Source: Hungatella sp. UBA3048 (GTDB lineage Bacteria > Bacillota > Clostridia > Lachnospirales > Lachnospiraceae). From it: DNA of 56,407 nucleotides. Position numbers and translations under genes: made by a program. Under the pieces are notes generated by a model, which was not told the DNA's origin, searched no databases, and worked only from the letters and a program-made list of their open reading frames with translations. Location: assembly GCA_002367105.1 (NCBI GenBank), contig DFCS01000038.1, positions 131,468 through 187,874 of the forward strand. The letters are read 5' to 3'. Positions 8,609-16,492 of the stretch are shown piece after piece. How positions within the stretch are numbered: position 1 is the first letter of the stretch; each line of letters begins with the position of its first letter.

Positions 8609-9106
8609 CTATTTAGCGTAGTCAACTACTTTAACATTATTTTCATTCCCTAAATTAACTCCAGGGGTAGTATCAATTGCCTGTGATTCTCTCCAATTAT
8701 ATAAGGCTGCTTTAGCTGTTTCTCCCCTATTTATAGCATCTATATTTTTATTATATTCTTCTTGTGACTGCCTCGTAGTCTGAGGTGGGTTTTGGCAAGC
8801 CCCATTTTGGTCGAAATGATAAGTGACCCCATTTTCTACATAATCTTCTGTTCTTGCATCACCAGTAGGATTCATGTAATACCACTTTCCACCCACTGTA
8901 TTTACCCAGCCTGTTAGCATATAGCCATCTGAATCAAAGTAGTACCATTTTTCGTTTTCCTGAAGCCACGAATTGCTTTGAAAACTTCCGTCATCATTTT
9001 GATACCACCAGCCGTTAGTATCTTGTTTCCATTCTCCGGCAAACGCTGTTATACCCATTATAATAGATAGGGCAGCGGTTGCAATTAATAATTTCAACTT
9101 TCTCAT
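8609..9106 (-). CDS. Secreted cell-wall-binding repeat protein (lysogeny-module moron)
   Basis: A 165-residue secreted protein. It has a signal peptide (positive start, hydrophobic core, cleavage near AFA-G at 23-24) and about three choline-binding-like cell-wall repeats: GWWYQNDDGS, KWYYFDSDGYMLTGW and KWYYMNPTGD. The tail after residue 100 is polar and of unknown function. It lies between integrase and ImmA on the repressor strand, the usual place for genes expressed in the lysogen. The phage endolysin carries related wall repeats, so both may recognise the same wall sites. A role in surface change or superinfection exclusion is inference. Confidence 0.75.
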   Translation of the reverse strand: MRKLKLLIATAALSIIMGITAFAGEWKQDTNGWWYQNDDGSFQSNSWLQENEKWYYFDSDGYMLTGWVNTVGGKWYYMNPTGDARTEDYVENGVTYHFDQNGACQNPPQTTRQSQEEYNKNIDAINRGETAKAALYNWRESQAIDTTPGVNLGNENNVKVVDYAK

Positions 9107-9145
9107 TGCATTCCCTCCGTGATTATATTATTAAAACGCCATAAG

Positions 9146-9577
9146 CTATTTTAATCTTAATTTTATCAGTTCCTCGGGATACCCCGTACAATCACAAAAT
9201 TGCTCCCTTGTAAAATCCTCATAATCGTGCAGCATATTATCATCGATAAGTAGATAAGCAGCAAACGTATTCGCCCTGCGTTCAATTTTAGAGTTCAAGA
9301 GCAGAGTTTTATTTCTTACAAAGTAACAGTTCTCTTTTCTATCAAATATTGCATGAGCCAATTCATGAGCCATTACTAGCTTTAATTCGAATTCATTTAA
9401 TTTATTGCTTAAAAAAATATATCTGTGATTTTTTAGAAACATATAACAACCTTCATGTTTGCAATTTCCTATTTGGTACAATATTCCCAACAGGTCAGCA
9501 ATTTCAAAAGGGTCTGACGTTCCATATTTTTTTAAGTAGTGAGCGATAATGTGTTTTATCCGTTCAGTTTCCCCCAT
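9146..9577 (-). CDS. ImmA/IrrE-family metallopeptidase
   Basis: A zinc peptidase of the ImmA type, which in ICEBs1 and related phages cleaves the cognate repressor to start induction. The HELAH zinc motif lies at about residues 71-75 (counted from the ATG at 9577), with a later Glu in KIERRAN as the likely third ligand. AGGTG sits six bases before the ATG at 9577; a GTG at 9586 abuts the repressor stop and is less well placed. The gene directly follows the repressor gene and is surely cotranscribed, matching the ImmR-ImmA pair. Confidence 0.88.
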   Translation of the reverse strand: MGETERIKHIIAHYLKKYGTSDPFEIADLLGILYQIGNCKHEGCYMFLKNHRYIFLSNKLNEFELKLVMAHELAHAIFDRKENCYFVRNKTLLLNSKIERRANTFAAYLLIDDNMLHDYEDFTREQFCDCTGYPEELIKLRLK

Positions 9578-9586
9578 AAGCAACAC

Positions 9587-10012
9587 CTACTTTTTGTTTT
9601 TCTTTGAAGTATATTTCTCCTTGTTGATTATTTTAAGCCTTCTAAGGGCTATCTCTAATTCATCTCTAAAGAGTTCTGCGGCATCCGAATCAAGTTCCTC
9701 TCCATCATAGCTTGCTGGTCCTTCTTCCCCAGATGATAGTTTATTCATAATGCTTTCAAGATCTTTAGCGATATCTCGTCTATCCCGTGTCGTAAGCGAG
9801 TTTTCATCAGTACTTAAATCTTGCCCGCCAGATAAGAGGTACTGCAGATCTATATTCAGATAATTAGCAATTTCCACGGCTCGATCTGACGGAACAGTGC
9901 CCTTGCGAAGTTGGCTAATATACCCATTCCCGTATCCCAGGTCTCGCTCAAGATGAGAAATAGGTATTTTACGTTCTTTACATATTTTCTTTATTAAATC
10001 AACACTGTTCAT
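9587..10012 (-). CDS. XRE-family lysogeny repressor (ImmR/CI type)
   Basis: A 141-residue repressor that should keep the prophage silent. The N-terminal helix-turn-helix covers about residues 7-60 (ISHLERDLGYGNGYISQLRKG); the C-terminal half is acidic and helical and lacks a LexA-type Ser-Lys protease domain. Relief probably depends on the ImmA peptidase rather than RecA-driven self-cleavage. The ATG at 10012 has GAGGTG five bases upstream; the GTG at 10024 is less likely. It is divergent from cro across an operator region with three copies of an 18-bp palindrome. Confidence 0.88.
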   Translation of the reverse strand: MNSVDLIKKICKERKIPISHLERDLGYGNGYISQLRKGTVPSDRAVEIANYLNIDLQYLLSGGQDLSTDENSLTTRDRRDIAKDLESIMNKLSSGEEGPASYDGEELDSDAAELFRDELEIALRRLKIINKEKYTSKKNKK

Positions 10013-10029
10013 TATACACCTCACTATGT

Positions 10030-10182
10030 TTTAGAGAAAAGACTAAAATATGGCTTGACAAAATAGAGGTGTCTCTATATAATGAACTTAGGATTTAGAG
10101 AATCATCTAAATACTAAAATGACATTTTAGAGAATTACCTCATATAATTGCTGGACACTCTTATATTAGATTATTCTCTAAA
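10030..10182. promoter_or_regulatory. Lysogeny operator cluster, consensus TTTAGA-N6-TCTAAA
   Basis: Three 18-bp palindromes lie at 10030-10047 (right arm ACTAAA), 10094-10111 (perfect) and 10165-10182 (left arm ATTAGA). A half site TTTAGA lies at 10126-10131. They bracket the rightward promoter and overlap the leftward one. This is the expected layout for repressor/Cro binding sites. Confidence 0.85.
10055..10083 (+). promoter_or_regulatory. Rightward early promoter (consensus)
   Basis: Exact TTGACA (10055-10060), 17-bp spacer and exact TATAAT (10078-10083). It drives cro and the early genes and is flanked by operators at 10030 and 10094. The spacer holds a second palindrome, TAGAG-GTGT-CTCTA (10064-10077), possibly a different protein's site. 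Confidence 0.88.
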
Positions 10183-10191
10183 AAATGTCAA
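10163..10191 (-). promoter_or_regulatory. Leftward promoter for the repressor operon
   Basis: On the minus strand an exact TTGACA (10191-10186) and, 17 bp on, TAATAT (10168-10163). Operator 10165-10182 fills the spacer, so the repressor should autoregulate. Confidence 0.65.
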
Positions 10192-10228
10192 TAGTTTTTA
10201 TGCATTTATCTAAGAAAGGAGTGGTTTT

Positions 10229-10429
10229 TTGATCTACAAAAAAGTAGAAACCTACTGCAAGAAAAGTAACATCGCTATATCCGTATTTGAAAAGAATTGC
10301 GGGCTTGGAAATGGAACAATAGGTGGATGGGCAGAAGGCGCTAGACCCAGAATTGATTCTCTGGAAAAAGTTGCGACAGAGATGGGAATTACAGTTGCAG
10401 AACTTCTGACCTGTGATCAGGACTCATAA
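10229..10429 (+). CDS. Cro-like XRE-family regulator
   Basis: A 66-residue DNA-binding protein with one helix-turn-helix (about residues 14-50, VFEKNCGLGNGTIGGWAEGA). It is the first gene right of the operator region and so the likely Cro-type switch to lytic growth. The start is TTG with AGGAG about nine bases upstream. It shares the same type of HTH as the repressor. Confidence 0.85.
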   Translation: MIYKKVETYCKKSNIAISVFEKNCGLGNGTIGGWAEGARPRIDSLEKVATEMGITVAELLTCDQDS

Positions 10430-10457
10430 CAGCTTATTGAAAAAGAGGAGGATAAGA

Positions 10458-10637
10458 TTGAAACAAAAAATAACTTTTACTAATTGGGTCACTGTAGAAG
10501 GAAAGCCTGTAAGGGTTTGTGACCTTCCGGGAAAAGTGCAACGTGCTCTTGGTAACCGAGTACTTAAAGAGCCGTTGAGGGCTTTGGGGTTCGTATTGGA
10601 ACCCATAAAGGAGGAACCCCATGCAAAAGTACTTTGA
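10458..10637 (+). CDS. Small early phage protein, unknown function
   Basis: A 59-residue basic protein starting at TTG 10458 (GAGGAGG about 5-10 nt upstream). An in-frame start at 10413 inside cro is less likely. The sequence (FTNWVTVEGKPVRVCDLPGKVQRALGNRV) resembles short phage proteins found next to Cro in Clostridia but I cannot name its function. It overlaps the next small gene by 17 bp. Confidence 0.55.
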   Translation: MKQKITFTNWVTVEGKPVRVCDLPGKVQRALGNRVLKEPLRALGFVLEPIKEEPHAKVL

Positions 10638-10782
10638 TAACTTAGATGATTACGATGATCACAGCGAGTCACCGATGGTTGACAGGGTAGGCAGGTTATT
10701 AGATGGGATATTTGTGGGGGCAGGATCCGCTATGTTGGGATATACGCTGTTTCTGTTAATATCAGCATATTTAACATGGTGA
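10621..10782 (+). CDS. 53-residue single-pass membrane protein
   Basis: AAAGGAGG lies six bases before the ATG at 10621. The first 28 residues are acidic and polar, followed by one hydrophobic helix (about residues 30-52, ending SAYLTW). It overlaps the preceding gene in another frame and precedes the 10798 gene by 15 bp. Function unknown. Confidence 0.65.
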   Translation: MQKYFDNLDDYDDHSESPMVDRVGRLLDGIFVGAGSAMLGYTLFLLISAYLTW

Positions 10783-10797
10783 TGAGGTGAAGGAACC

Positions 10798-11079
10798 ATG
10801 ATGAAGAATGAGTTTGAAAAGCTCATCGGGAAAACGGTCGGTGAGGAAGAGTATAGCACCATTGAATACGTCTACACTTGGCATCCGGCTATCAGCGAGA
10901 CTGAGGGCAAGGCTCAGATCGCAAGGTTGTATACCGATTATGGCATGACAGTCATTGAGGACATGGTGGAGAGAGCTGGAAAGATGGAAATGGCGGAGAG
11001 AGATCTAAGAGTGGCCCGTACCAATGTTGCTATCATTCAGAACCGGATTAAAGCATTGAGAGGTGAGAGCGATGTGTAA
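10798..11079 (+). CDS. Conserved-looking early phage protein, unknown
   Basis: A 93-residue mostly helical protein; the C-terminal half (about 50-88) is charged and may form a coiled coil. AGGTGAAGGA precedes the start. ATG at 10798 and 10801 are both possible. It overlaps the next gene by 8 bp, which suggests translational coupling. No recognisable family. Confidence 0.65.
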   Translation: MMKNEFEKLIGKTVGEEEYSTIEYVYTWHPAISETEGKAQIARLYTDYGMTVIEDMVERAGKMEMAERDLRVARTNVAIIQNRIKALRGESDV

Positions 11080-11308
11080 CTGCATGAAAGAACTGGAACA
11101 GAAGTTTATTGAAAGGTTGGGCTATGAGGAGGCGGATGCGCCGGTGGAACTGTTATCTGGCAGAGCGTATCTTTCCTTCACGGTAAGGGAAGCGGGTAAA
11201 AATAAAACCAAGCAAATACCCATGTTGCTATCAAAATGCCCGATTTGTGGACAAGAGTACGAGAAAAAAGAAACCCCAGGAGCGGCAACTCCCAAGGAAT
11301 CAAAGTAA
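11072..11308 (+). CDS. Small putative zinc-binding phage protein
   Basis: A 78-residue protein from ATG 11072 (AGAGGTGAG upstream; a GTG at 11063 is part of that site). It has Cys pairs at both ends: CNC near the N-terminus and CPICG near residue 58, plausible zinc ligands. Function unknown. It lies in the early operon before the ssDNA-binding protein. Confidence 0.6.
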   Translation: MCNCMKELEQKFIERLGYEEADAPVELLSGRAYLSFTVREAGKNKTKQIPMLLSKCPICGQEYEKKETPGAATPKESK

Positions 11309-11360
11309 CAAGAAAATATTTTACAACCCTATTATACATAGGGACCAGGAGGAAATCAAG

Positions 11361-11990
11361 ATGGATTCAAAAATTACCAACAATACAGTTACATTAATCG
11401 GAGAGATCGTCTCCGGGTTTACTTTCAATCATGAAGTTTACGGCGAAGGATTTTATATGGTGGATTTGGCCGTGCAGAGGCTTAGCGATCAAGTAGATGT
11501 CCTTCCAGTATTAGTATCGGACCGGTTACTTGATGTAAGCAGAGATTATAGCTGTGAAACGATTCAGGTGTTTGGACAGTATCGTTCTTTCAATATTCTA
11601 AAGGGAAATAAAAGGGGATTATCCCTTTCCGTATTCGCCAGGGAGATTTATTTCCTTAGTGAGGATAGGGTAGACGCCACAAAGTCAAACAGTATCTATT
11701 TAAAGGGTTTTCTCTGCAAATCTCCTAAATACCGGAAAACGCCATTAGGACGTGAAATCACGGACCTACTTATCGCTGTGAACCGACCTTATGGGAAGTC
11801 TGATTACATACCCTGTATAGTTTGGGGCCGTAATGCCATATATGCTGCAGGGTTTGAAGTAGGATCAGCTGTTGAAATCACAGGTCGGATCCAGAGCCGC
11901 GAGTATCAGAAGCGTCTGGAAGGCGACAGTGTAGAAACAAGGACTGCTTACGAGGTTTCCATTTTTAATATCAATTTGATCATGGGTTAG
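11361..11990 (+). CDS. Tandem OB-fold single-strand DNA-binding-like protein
   Basis: A 209-residue protein from ATG 11361 (AGGAGG nine bases upstream; the longer frame from 11247 overlaps the previous gene and is rejected). Two segments look like SSB OB folds: residues about 5-100 (NTVTLIGEIVSGFTF...) and about 108-205 (SIYLKGFLCKSPKYRKTPLGREITDLLIAVNRP). The second matches SSB strand order, ending in VEITGRIQSREY. It should bind ssDNA at recombination or replication intermediates. A separate canonical SSB is encoded at 15596. Confidence 0.75.
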   Translation: MDSKITNNTVTLIGEIVSGFTFNHEVYGEGFYMVDLAVQRLSDQVDVLPVLVSDRLLDVSRDYSCETIQVFGQYRSFNILKGNKRGLSLSVFAREIYFLSEDRVDATKSNSIYLKGFLCKSPKYRKTPLGREITDLLIAVNRPYGKSDYIPCIVWGRNAIYAAGFEVGSAVEITGRIQSREYQKRLEGDSVETRTAYEVSIFNINLIMG

Positions 11991-12010
11991 AAGAGAGGAG
12001 AAAGTAGAGA

Positions 12011-13933
12011 ATGAATTTGAGATTAAGAAAAATCTATATCGAAAATTTTAAGGGTATCAAACAATTAGCAATTGACTTTCAGAACAGGACCGTAATTTCT
12101 GGTCAGAATGCAACAGGCAAGACAACGATCATGGACAGCTTTACATGGCTTCTTTTCAACAAGGACAGTGAAGGCAAATCTGATTTTGATATTCGCCCTA
12201 ATGATCGGCAGGGCAAACCGATTGATAACGTAGTCATTAAAGTGTCTGCTGTTTTGGAAGCGGATGGAAAAGATATCCGGCTAACAAAAACCCAGGAGCA
12301 GAACTGGGTGAAAAAGAGGGGGAGTGAAGTTTCACAGCTGCAGGGGAACATTAACAGCTATGAGATTAACGAGATTCCAAAAACTGAAAAGGACTACAAG
12401 GCTTACATGGAAGAACTGATCAAGGAAGAACTTTTCAAGCTGATTACCAGTCCGCAGGCATTTACCGCACTGAAATGGAAAGACCAGAGAGTTATTCTCT
12501 TAAAACTTGTCTCCGAGGTGACAGATCAGGATGTGATTGCTACAGATGAAAAGTTCCAGGCACTATCACAGACGCTGCAGGATTTTTCCGTTGACGATCT
12601 GACTGCCAAGGCAAAAAAGGCACTGAAAGAACTGAATAAAAGACAGGAAGAGCTTCCGGCCAGGATTGATGAAGCCAGTAAGGGATTGGTTCAGGCTGAC
12701 TTTTCGGAGTGTGAGATCCAGAAAACCGACCTTGAACAACAGATTCGCAAACTTGAGGAACAGGAATCTAATGCTACAAAAGCTGGTGAGGCCATTGCTC
12801 AGGTAAATAATGCGATTATGAAAAAACAGTTTGACTTAGGTGAATTAAAGCGTGTAGCGAATACAGGACTGATAAGACAGAAGCAAGAAGTTCAACGACG
12901 AATTGATGATGCCGGATTTGCTTTTTCAGACTTGATGCGGGATTGCGAAAAGATCGAAAAGGAAATTCAGCACAAAGAGGAATTGGTGGAGAGTAATCGA
13001 ACATTCAGGGAAGCATTGCTTAAAAACTATAACGAAGTTCAGGCGATGCAAATTGATCCAAACAACTTGCGCTGCCCCATGTGTAACCAAGCTTTCCCTG
13101 CTGATCAAAAGGATGCAAAGATAGCTGAATTCCAGGTAAATAAGCAAAAGAGCCTGGAGGATATCGTGAAGAATGGGAAGCAGACGGCAGCTAATATCGG
13201 GAACCTGGAAGAAGAGATAAAAGTCCTTAAGGATCGGTTAGAAGCGTGCAAAGCCAATAAGATCGAGCAGAATAAAGTGAAAACAGCAGCCATGGAAGAG
13301 TTGGCGGCATTACCTCAGCAGGTGGAGTTACTTAATGATCCAAGGTATCAGTCTCTTTCAACAGAAATCCAACAGCTGGAAAACAAGGTCCGGGAAATGG
13401 GGACAGACTCCGGTTATTTGAATCAGCTCAGACAAAAGAAAGCAGAATTGATTGCAAGTCTGGACAAGGTCAAAACAATCCTTACTGGAAAAGAGAACAA
13501 TCAAAGAGCGCAGGCCCGTGTAGCTGAATTACAGCAGGAGCAGCGGACTACATCGCAGCTGATAGCAGATCAGGAGAAGGAGTTGTTTCTTTTGGAGGGG
13601 TTCACAAAGGCAAAGATGGACCTGCTTTCCTCTCGTATTAACGCAAAATTTAAGTTGGTCAATTTCCGCTTGTTTGAGACACAGATCAATGGGGGATACA
13701 AAGAAACATGTGAATGCATGGTGAATGGTGTTCCTTTCAGCTCTTTAAATGCAGGACATAGAGTTGTAGCCGGGTTAGATATTATTACAGCCTTACAGGG
13801 GATTTATGAGGTAACAGCACCGATTTTTATTGACAATGCTGAGTCAGTAAATGATTTTAACATTCCAGACATGGATGGACAGCTGATTCTATTAAAGGTA
13901 TCTGAAAACAGTGGATTGGAAGTAGAGGTATAA
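12011..13933 (+). CDS. SbcC/Rad50-like AAA ATPase with zinc hook
   Basis: A 640-residue SMC-like ATPase. Walker A GQNATGKT lies at residues 31-38, long coiled-coil arms flank a zinc-hook CPMC (C355-C358), and the C-terminal lobe carries the GHRVVAGLDI signature area and an IFIDNAE Walker-B-like end. Rad50/SbcC proteins work with a nuclease on DNA ends. No SbcD-type gene is adjacent; the neighbouring RecT and MBL-fold genes suggest the ATPase is part of a phage recombination module. Start has AGGAGAAAG upstream. Confidence 0.88.
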   Translation: MNLRLRKIYIENFKGIKQLAIDFQNRTVISGQNATGKTTIMDSFTWLLFNKDSEGKSDFDIRPNDRQGKPIDNVVIKVSAVLEADGKDIRLTKTQEQNWVKKRGSEVSQLQGNINSYEINEIPKTEKDYKAYMEELIKEELFKLITSPQAFTALKWKDQRVILLKLVSEVTDQDVIATDEKFQALSQTLQDFSVDDLTAKAKKALKELNKRQEELPARIDEASKGLVQADFSECEIQKTDLEQQIRKLEEQESNATKAGEAIAQVNNAIMKKQFDLGELKRVANTGLIRQKQEVQRRIDDAGFAFSDLMRDCEKIEKEIQHKEELVESNRTFREALLKNYNEVQAMQIDPNNLRCPMCNQAFPADQKDAKIAEFQVNKQKSLEDIVKNGKQTAANIGNLEEEIKVLKDRLEACKANKIEQNKVKTAAMEELAALPQQVELLNDPRYQSLSTEIQQLENKVREMGTDSGYLNQLRQKKAELIASLDKVKTILTGKENNQRAQARVAELQQEQRTTSQLIADQEKELFLLEGFTKAKMDLLSSRINAKFKLVNFRLFETQINGGYKETCECMVNGVPFSSLNAGHRVVAGLDIITALQGIYEVTAPIFIDNAESVNDFNIPDMDGQLILLKVSENSGLEVEV

Positions 13934-13935
13934 GA

Positions 13936-14907
13936 ATGAATGATGCAGTTGTGGCAACGCAGCCAAAAACAGGGATAACAACCTTTTTATCAAGTGATAA
14001 AGTGAAAGCCAATGTCATGCAGGTGGTCGGGCAGAAGAATACCGCGAGATTTATTGCAAGTGTAGTATCAGCAGTTCAAAACACACCGGCTTTGCAGGAA
14101 TGCAGCAACAACAGCTTGTTAAATGCAGCTCTACTGGGAGAGGCCCTGAACCTTTCTCCCAGTCCTCAGCTGGGGCAGTTTTATATGGTTCCTTACAAGA
14201 AAAAGGATCGTGATGGCAATGTTATTTCCGTAGACGCTCAGTTTCAGCTTGGAGCCAAAGGGTATAAGCAGCTTGCCATGAGAACAGGACAGTATCTTGA
14301 TCTGGATGTCATTTTCGTAAGACAAGGGGAATACCTGGGCAGGGATAAACTGACAGGAAAGCATAAATTTGAATTTATAGAAGATGATGCAGTCAGGGAA
14401 GAACTTCCGGTCATTGGGTATCTGGCATATTTTGAACTTCTTAATGGATTCAGAAAACAGATTTACTGGACCAAGACAAAGATGGAAAAACATGCAGACC
14501 AGTATTCGCAAGCATTTAACTTAAATGAGGTTAAAAACAAAAATCCGAAATACAGTCGGGTTTCCTATGCGGATTTTTTAGCAGGGAATTATCCAGAGAA
14601 AGATTCCTGGAAGTATTCCAGCTTCTGGTATAAAAGTTTTGATGAAATGGCAGAAAAAACTATGATCCGGCAATTGATCAGTAAGTGGGGGATCATGAGC
14701 ATTGAAATGTCCGATGCATATGAGCGGGATATGGCTGTCATAAATGAAGACGGAAGTCCCCGTTATATTGACAATGAAGCAGTAGATCAGCATGAAAACG
14801 ACTTAAGCCAGGCAAATACCGTTGATTATGAGGAAATTCAGGAAACCGTCAGCGGGGAAGTTACTGACCAGGGAACGGTTGGGCAGAATGGTCGTCCACC
14901 ATTTTGA
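13936..14907 (+). CDS. recT: RecT-family ssDNA-annealing recombinase
   Basis: A 323-residue protein of the RecT/Redβ type that anneals complementary strands in phage recombination. The family core is visible at about residues 30-215: LLNAALLGEALNLSPSPQLGQFYMVPY and DAQFQLGAKGYKQLAMRTGQY. The acidic C-terminal tail (after about 285) is variable. It starts 2 bp after the ATPase stop and overlaps the MBL-fold gene by 4 bp, so the three are coupled. Confidence 0.92.
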   Translation: MNDAVVATQPKTGITTFLSSDKVKANVMQVVGQKNTARFIASVVSAVQNTPALQECSNNSLLNAALLGEALNLSPSPQLGQFYMVPYKKKDRDGNVISVDAQFQLGAKGYKQLAMRTGQYLDLDVIFVRQGEYLGRDKLTGKHKFEFIEDDAVREELPVIGYLAYFELLNGFRKQIYWTKTKMEKHADQYSQAFNLNEVKNKNPKYSRVSYADFLAGNYPEKDSWKYSSFWYKSFDEMAEKTMIRQLISKWGIMSIEMSDAYERDMAVINEDGSPRYIDNEAVDQHENDLSQANTVDYEEIQETVSGEVTDQGTVGQNGRPPF

Positions 14908-15572
14908 AATTAACGTGTTTAGGGAGCGGATCGGCGGGTAACTGCTATCTGCTCCACAATGAGACAGAGTGCTTGGTCATTGAAGCGGGGATACCATTTA
15001 AAGAAGTTAAGAAAGCTCTGGATTTTAACATCAGCAAGATTACTGGGGTAGTGGTATCACATGAGCATGGTGACCATGCTAAATATCTACATGAGTATAT
15101 TAAGGGTGGTATACCTATTATGGCCCCTAGCATGGAGCGTGTAACAGGAGCGCTGTCAGCGGTCAGCAAGCCCTTTTCCGTCAGGACATTTCCATTGGTG
15201 CACGATGTACCATGCACGGGATTTCTGATTGAGCACTCTGAAATTGGGAGGTTGCTTTTTGCAACTGATACCGAGTATGTCAGGTACAGGTTTAAAAATC
15301 TGAATCACATCCTGATAGAGTGCAACTATAGTCAGGATTTATTAAGTAAGTCATATCATGACGGGCTACAAGAACGGATTAAGCTCACGCACATGGAATT
15401 TGGGACATGCAAGGATTTTATCCAGGCAAATAAGAGCCAGGAATTAAAATCGGTCTGCCTTTTGCACCTATCAGACAGGACCAGTGATGAAAAGATATTT
15501 CAGGAGGAAATCCAGGATCTGATAGAATGCCCGGTTTATGTGGCCAATAGGGGACTTGAATATGAACTATAG
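14904..15572 (+). CDS. MBL-fold metallohydrolase, candidate phage exonuclease
   Basis: A 222-residue metallo-beta-lactamase fold protein of the YycJ-like type. The metal motif HEHGDH is at residues 53-58, and the opening LGSGSAGNCYLL is typical. It starts at TTG 14904 overlapping recT. MBL-fold genes often sit beside recT in Firmicutes phages, where a nuclease partner is otherwise missing; a 5' exonuclease role is inference from that position. Confidence 0.85.
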   Translation: MKLTCLGSGSAGNCYLLHNETECLVIEAGIPFKEVKKALDFNISKITGVVVSHEHGDHAKYLHEYIKGGIPIMAPSMERVTGALSAVSKPFSVRTFPLVHDVPCTGFLIEHSEIGRLLFATDTEYVRYRFKNLNHILIECNYSQDLLSKSYHDGLQERIKLTHMEFGTCKDFIQANKSQELKSVCLLHLSDRTSDEKIFQEEIQDLIECPVYVANRGLEYEL

Positions 15573-15595
15573 AGGAGGAATGACATATCAATAAG

Positions 15596-16009
15596 GTGAT
15601 TTTAACAGGCAGGTTAACCAGGGATCCAGAAGTTAGATATTCTGACAACGGCCATACAGTTGCACGTTTCGCAATCGCAGTTGATCGACGGTTTAAAAAA
15701 GAAAATGAACAAACAGCGGATTTTATAAATACAGTAGCGTTTGGAAAGACGGCAGAATTTATCGAGAAATACTTCTATAGAGGAAGCAAAATTGTAATTG
15801 AAGGCCGTATTCAAACGGGTTCCTATACTAATCAAGAGAGCCAGAAAGTGTATACAACGGATGTGGTTGTAGAACAGGTAGAATTTGGTGAATCTAAGAA
15901 TCCCGACAGTTCTGCCAATGAAGCAAGGCCCTCGCCCAGCAGTGCGATTGGTGATGGATTTATGAAGATTCCGGACGGAGTCGAAGACGAAGGGCTTCCA
16001 TTTAATTAA
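15596..16009 (+). CDS. ssb: Single-stranded DNA-binding protein (start uncertain: ATC at 15587 or GTG at 15596)
   Basis: A canonical bacterial SSB: one OB fold (about residues 1-105, ILTGRLTRDPEVRYS...) and a flexible tail ending in the acidic, protein-binding tip EGLPFN. Family members normally begin MNKVILTG. Here the bases before GTG 15596 read ATC-AAT-AAG, giving INK, and the ATC at 15587 lies eight bases after AGGAGG (15573-15578). The GTG lies 17 bases from that site. A tiny frame at 15580-15594 stops two bases before the GTG and could couple re-initiation. I give the conservative GTG start. Confidence 0.9.
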   Translation: MILTGRLTRDPEVRYSDNGHTVARFAIAVDRRFKKENEQTADFINTVAFGKTAEFIEKYFYRGSKIVIEGRIQTGSYTNQESQKVYTTDVVVEQVEFGESKNPDSSANEARPSPSSAIGDGFMKIPDGVEDEGLPFN

Positions 16010-16021
16010 GGAGGTTTTTAG

Positions 16022-16492
16022 ATGGTGATACAAATTGATTCCAGAGAAAAAGCCAGGGCGATCCGCAAGATAGTTGATGCTTTTGACAAACAGGGAGTGC
16101 AGCATTTTGTTAGTAAACTCCATGTCGGTGACTATATGAATTTTGATAACCCACGATTAATCATAGACCGCAAACAGAATCTGACTGAGGTTGCCTCCAA
16201 TGTATGCCAGGGACATAAGCGATTTACCGATGAGCTGAAACGTGCGCAGGAAATAGGTGTAAAGATCATTATTCTGGTGGAGCATAGCAACCAGATCAAG
16301 AGTATCGATGATGTTCATAATTGGAACAATCCTCGGCTGAAGACTTCCCCTAAGGCCGTTACCGGAGAGAAGTTGGAAAAGATTTTAAAAACTATGGAGC
16401 GCAAGTATGATACACAATTCTTATTCTGTGACAAGTTACATACTGGCGATAGGATAATCGAACTACTGGGAGGTGTCTCTGGTGACCGTTGA
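16022..16492 (+). CDS. ERCC4-domain nuclease
   Basis: A 156-residue protein of the XPF/ERCC4 nuclease fold. The catalytic pattern is seen as IDSREK (N-terminus), GDYMNFD and IIDRKQN, equivalent to the GD...ERK motif. Stand-alone phage versions act on branched or flapped DNA. It follows ssb after 12 bp with a strong AAGGAGG and overlaps the CHC2 gene, so it belongs to the replication/recombination operon. Confidence 0.85.
   Translation: MVIQIDSREKARAIRKIVDAFDKQGVQHFVSKLHVGDYMNFDNPRLIIDRKQNLTEVASNVCQGHKRFTDELKRAQEIGVKIIILVEHSNQIKSIDDVHNWNNPRLKTSPKAVTGEKLEKILKTMERKYDTQFLFCDKLHTGDRIIELLGGVSGDR

Noticed and set aside
11247..11360. Upstream extension of the tandem OB-fold protein
   Set aside because: It overlaps the preceding gene and lacks a ribosome site, while ATG 11361 has AGGAGG and fits the OB-fold start.
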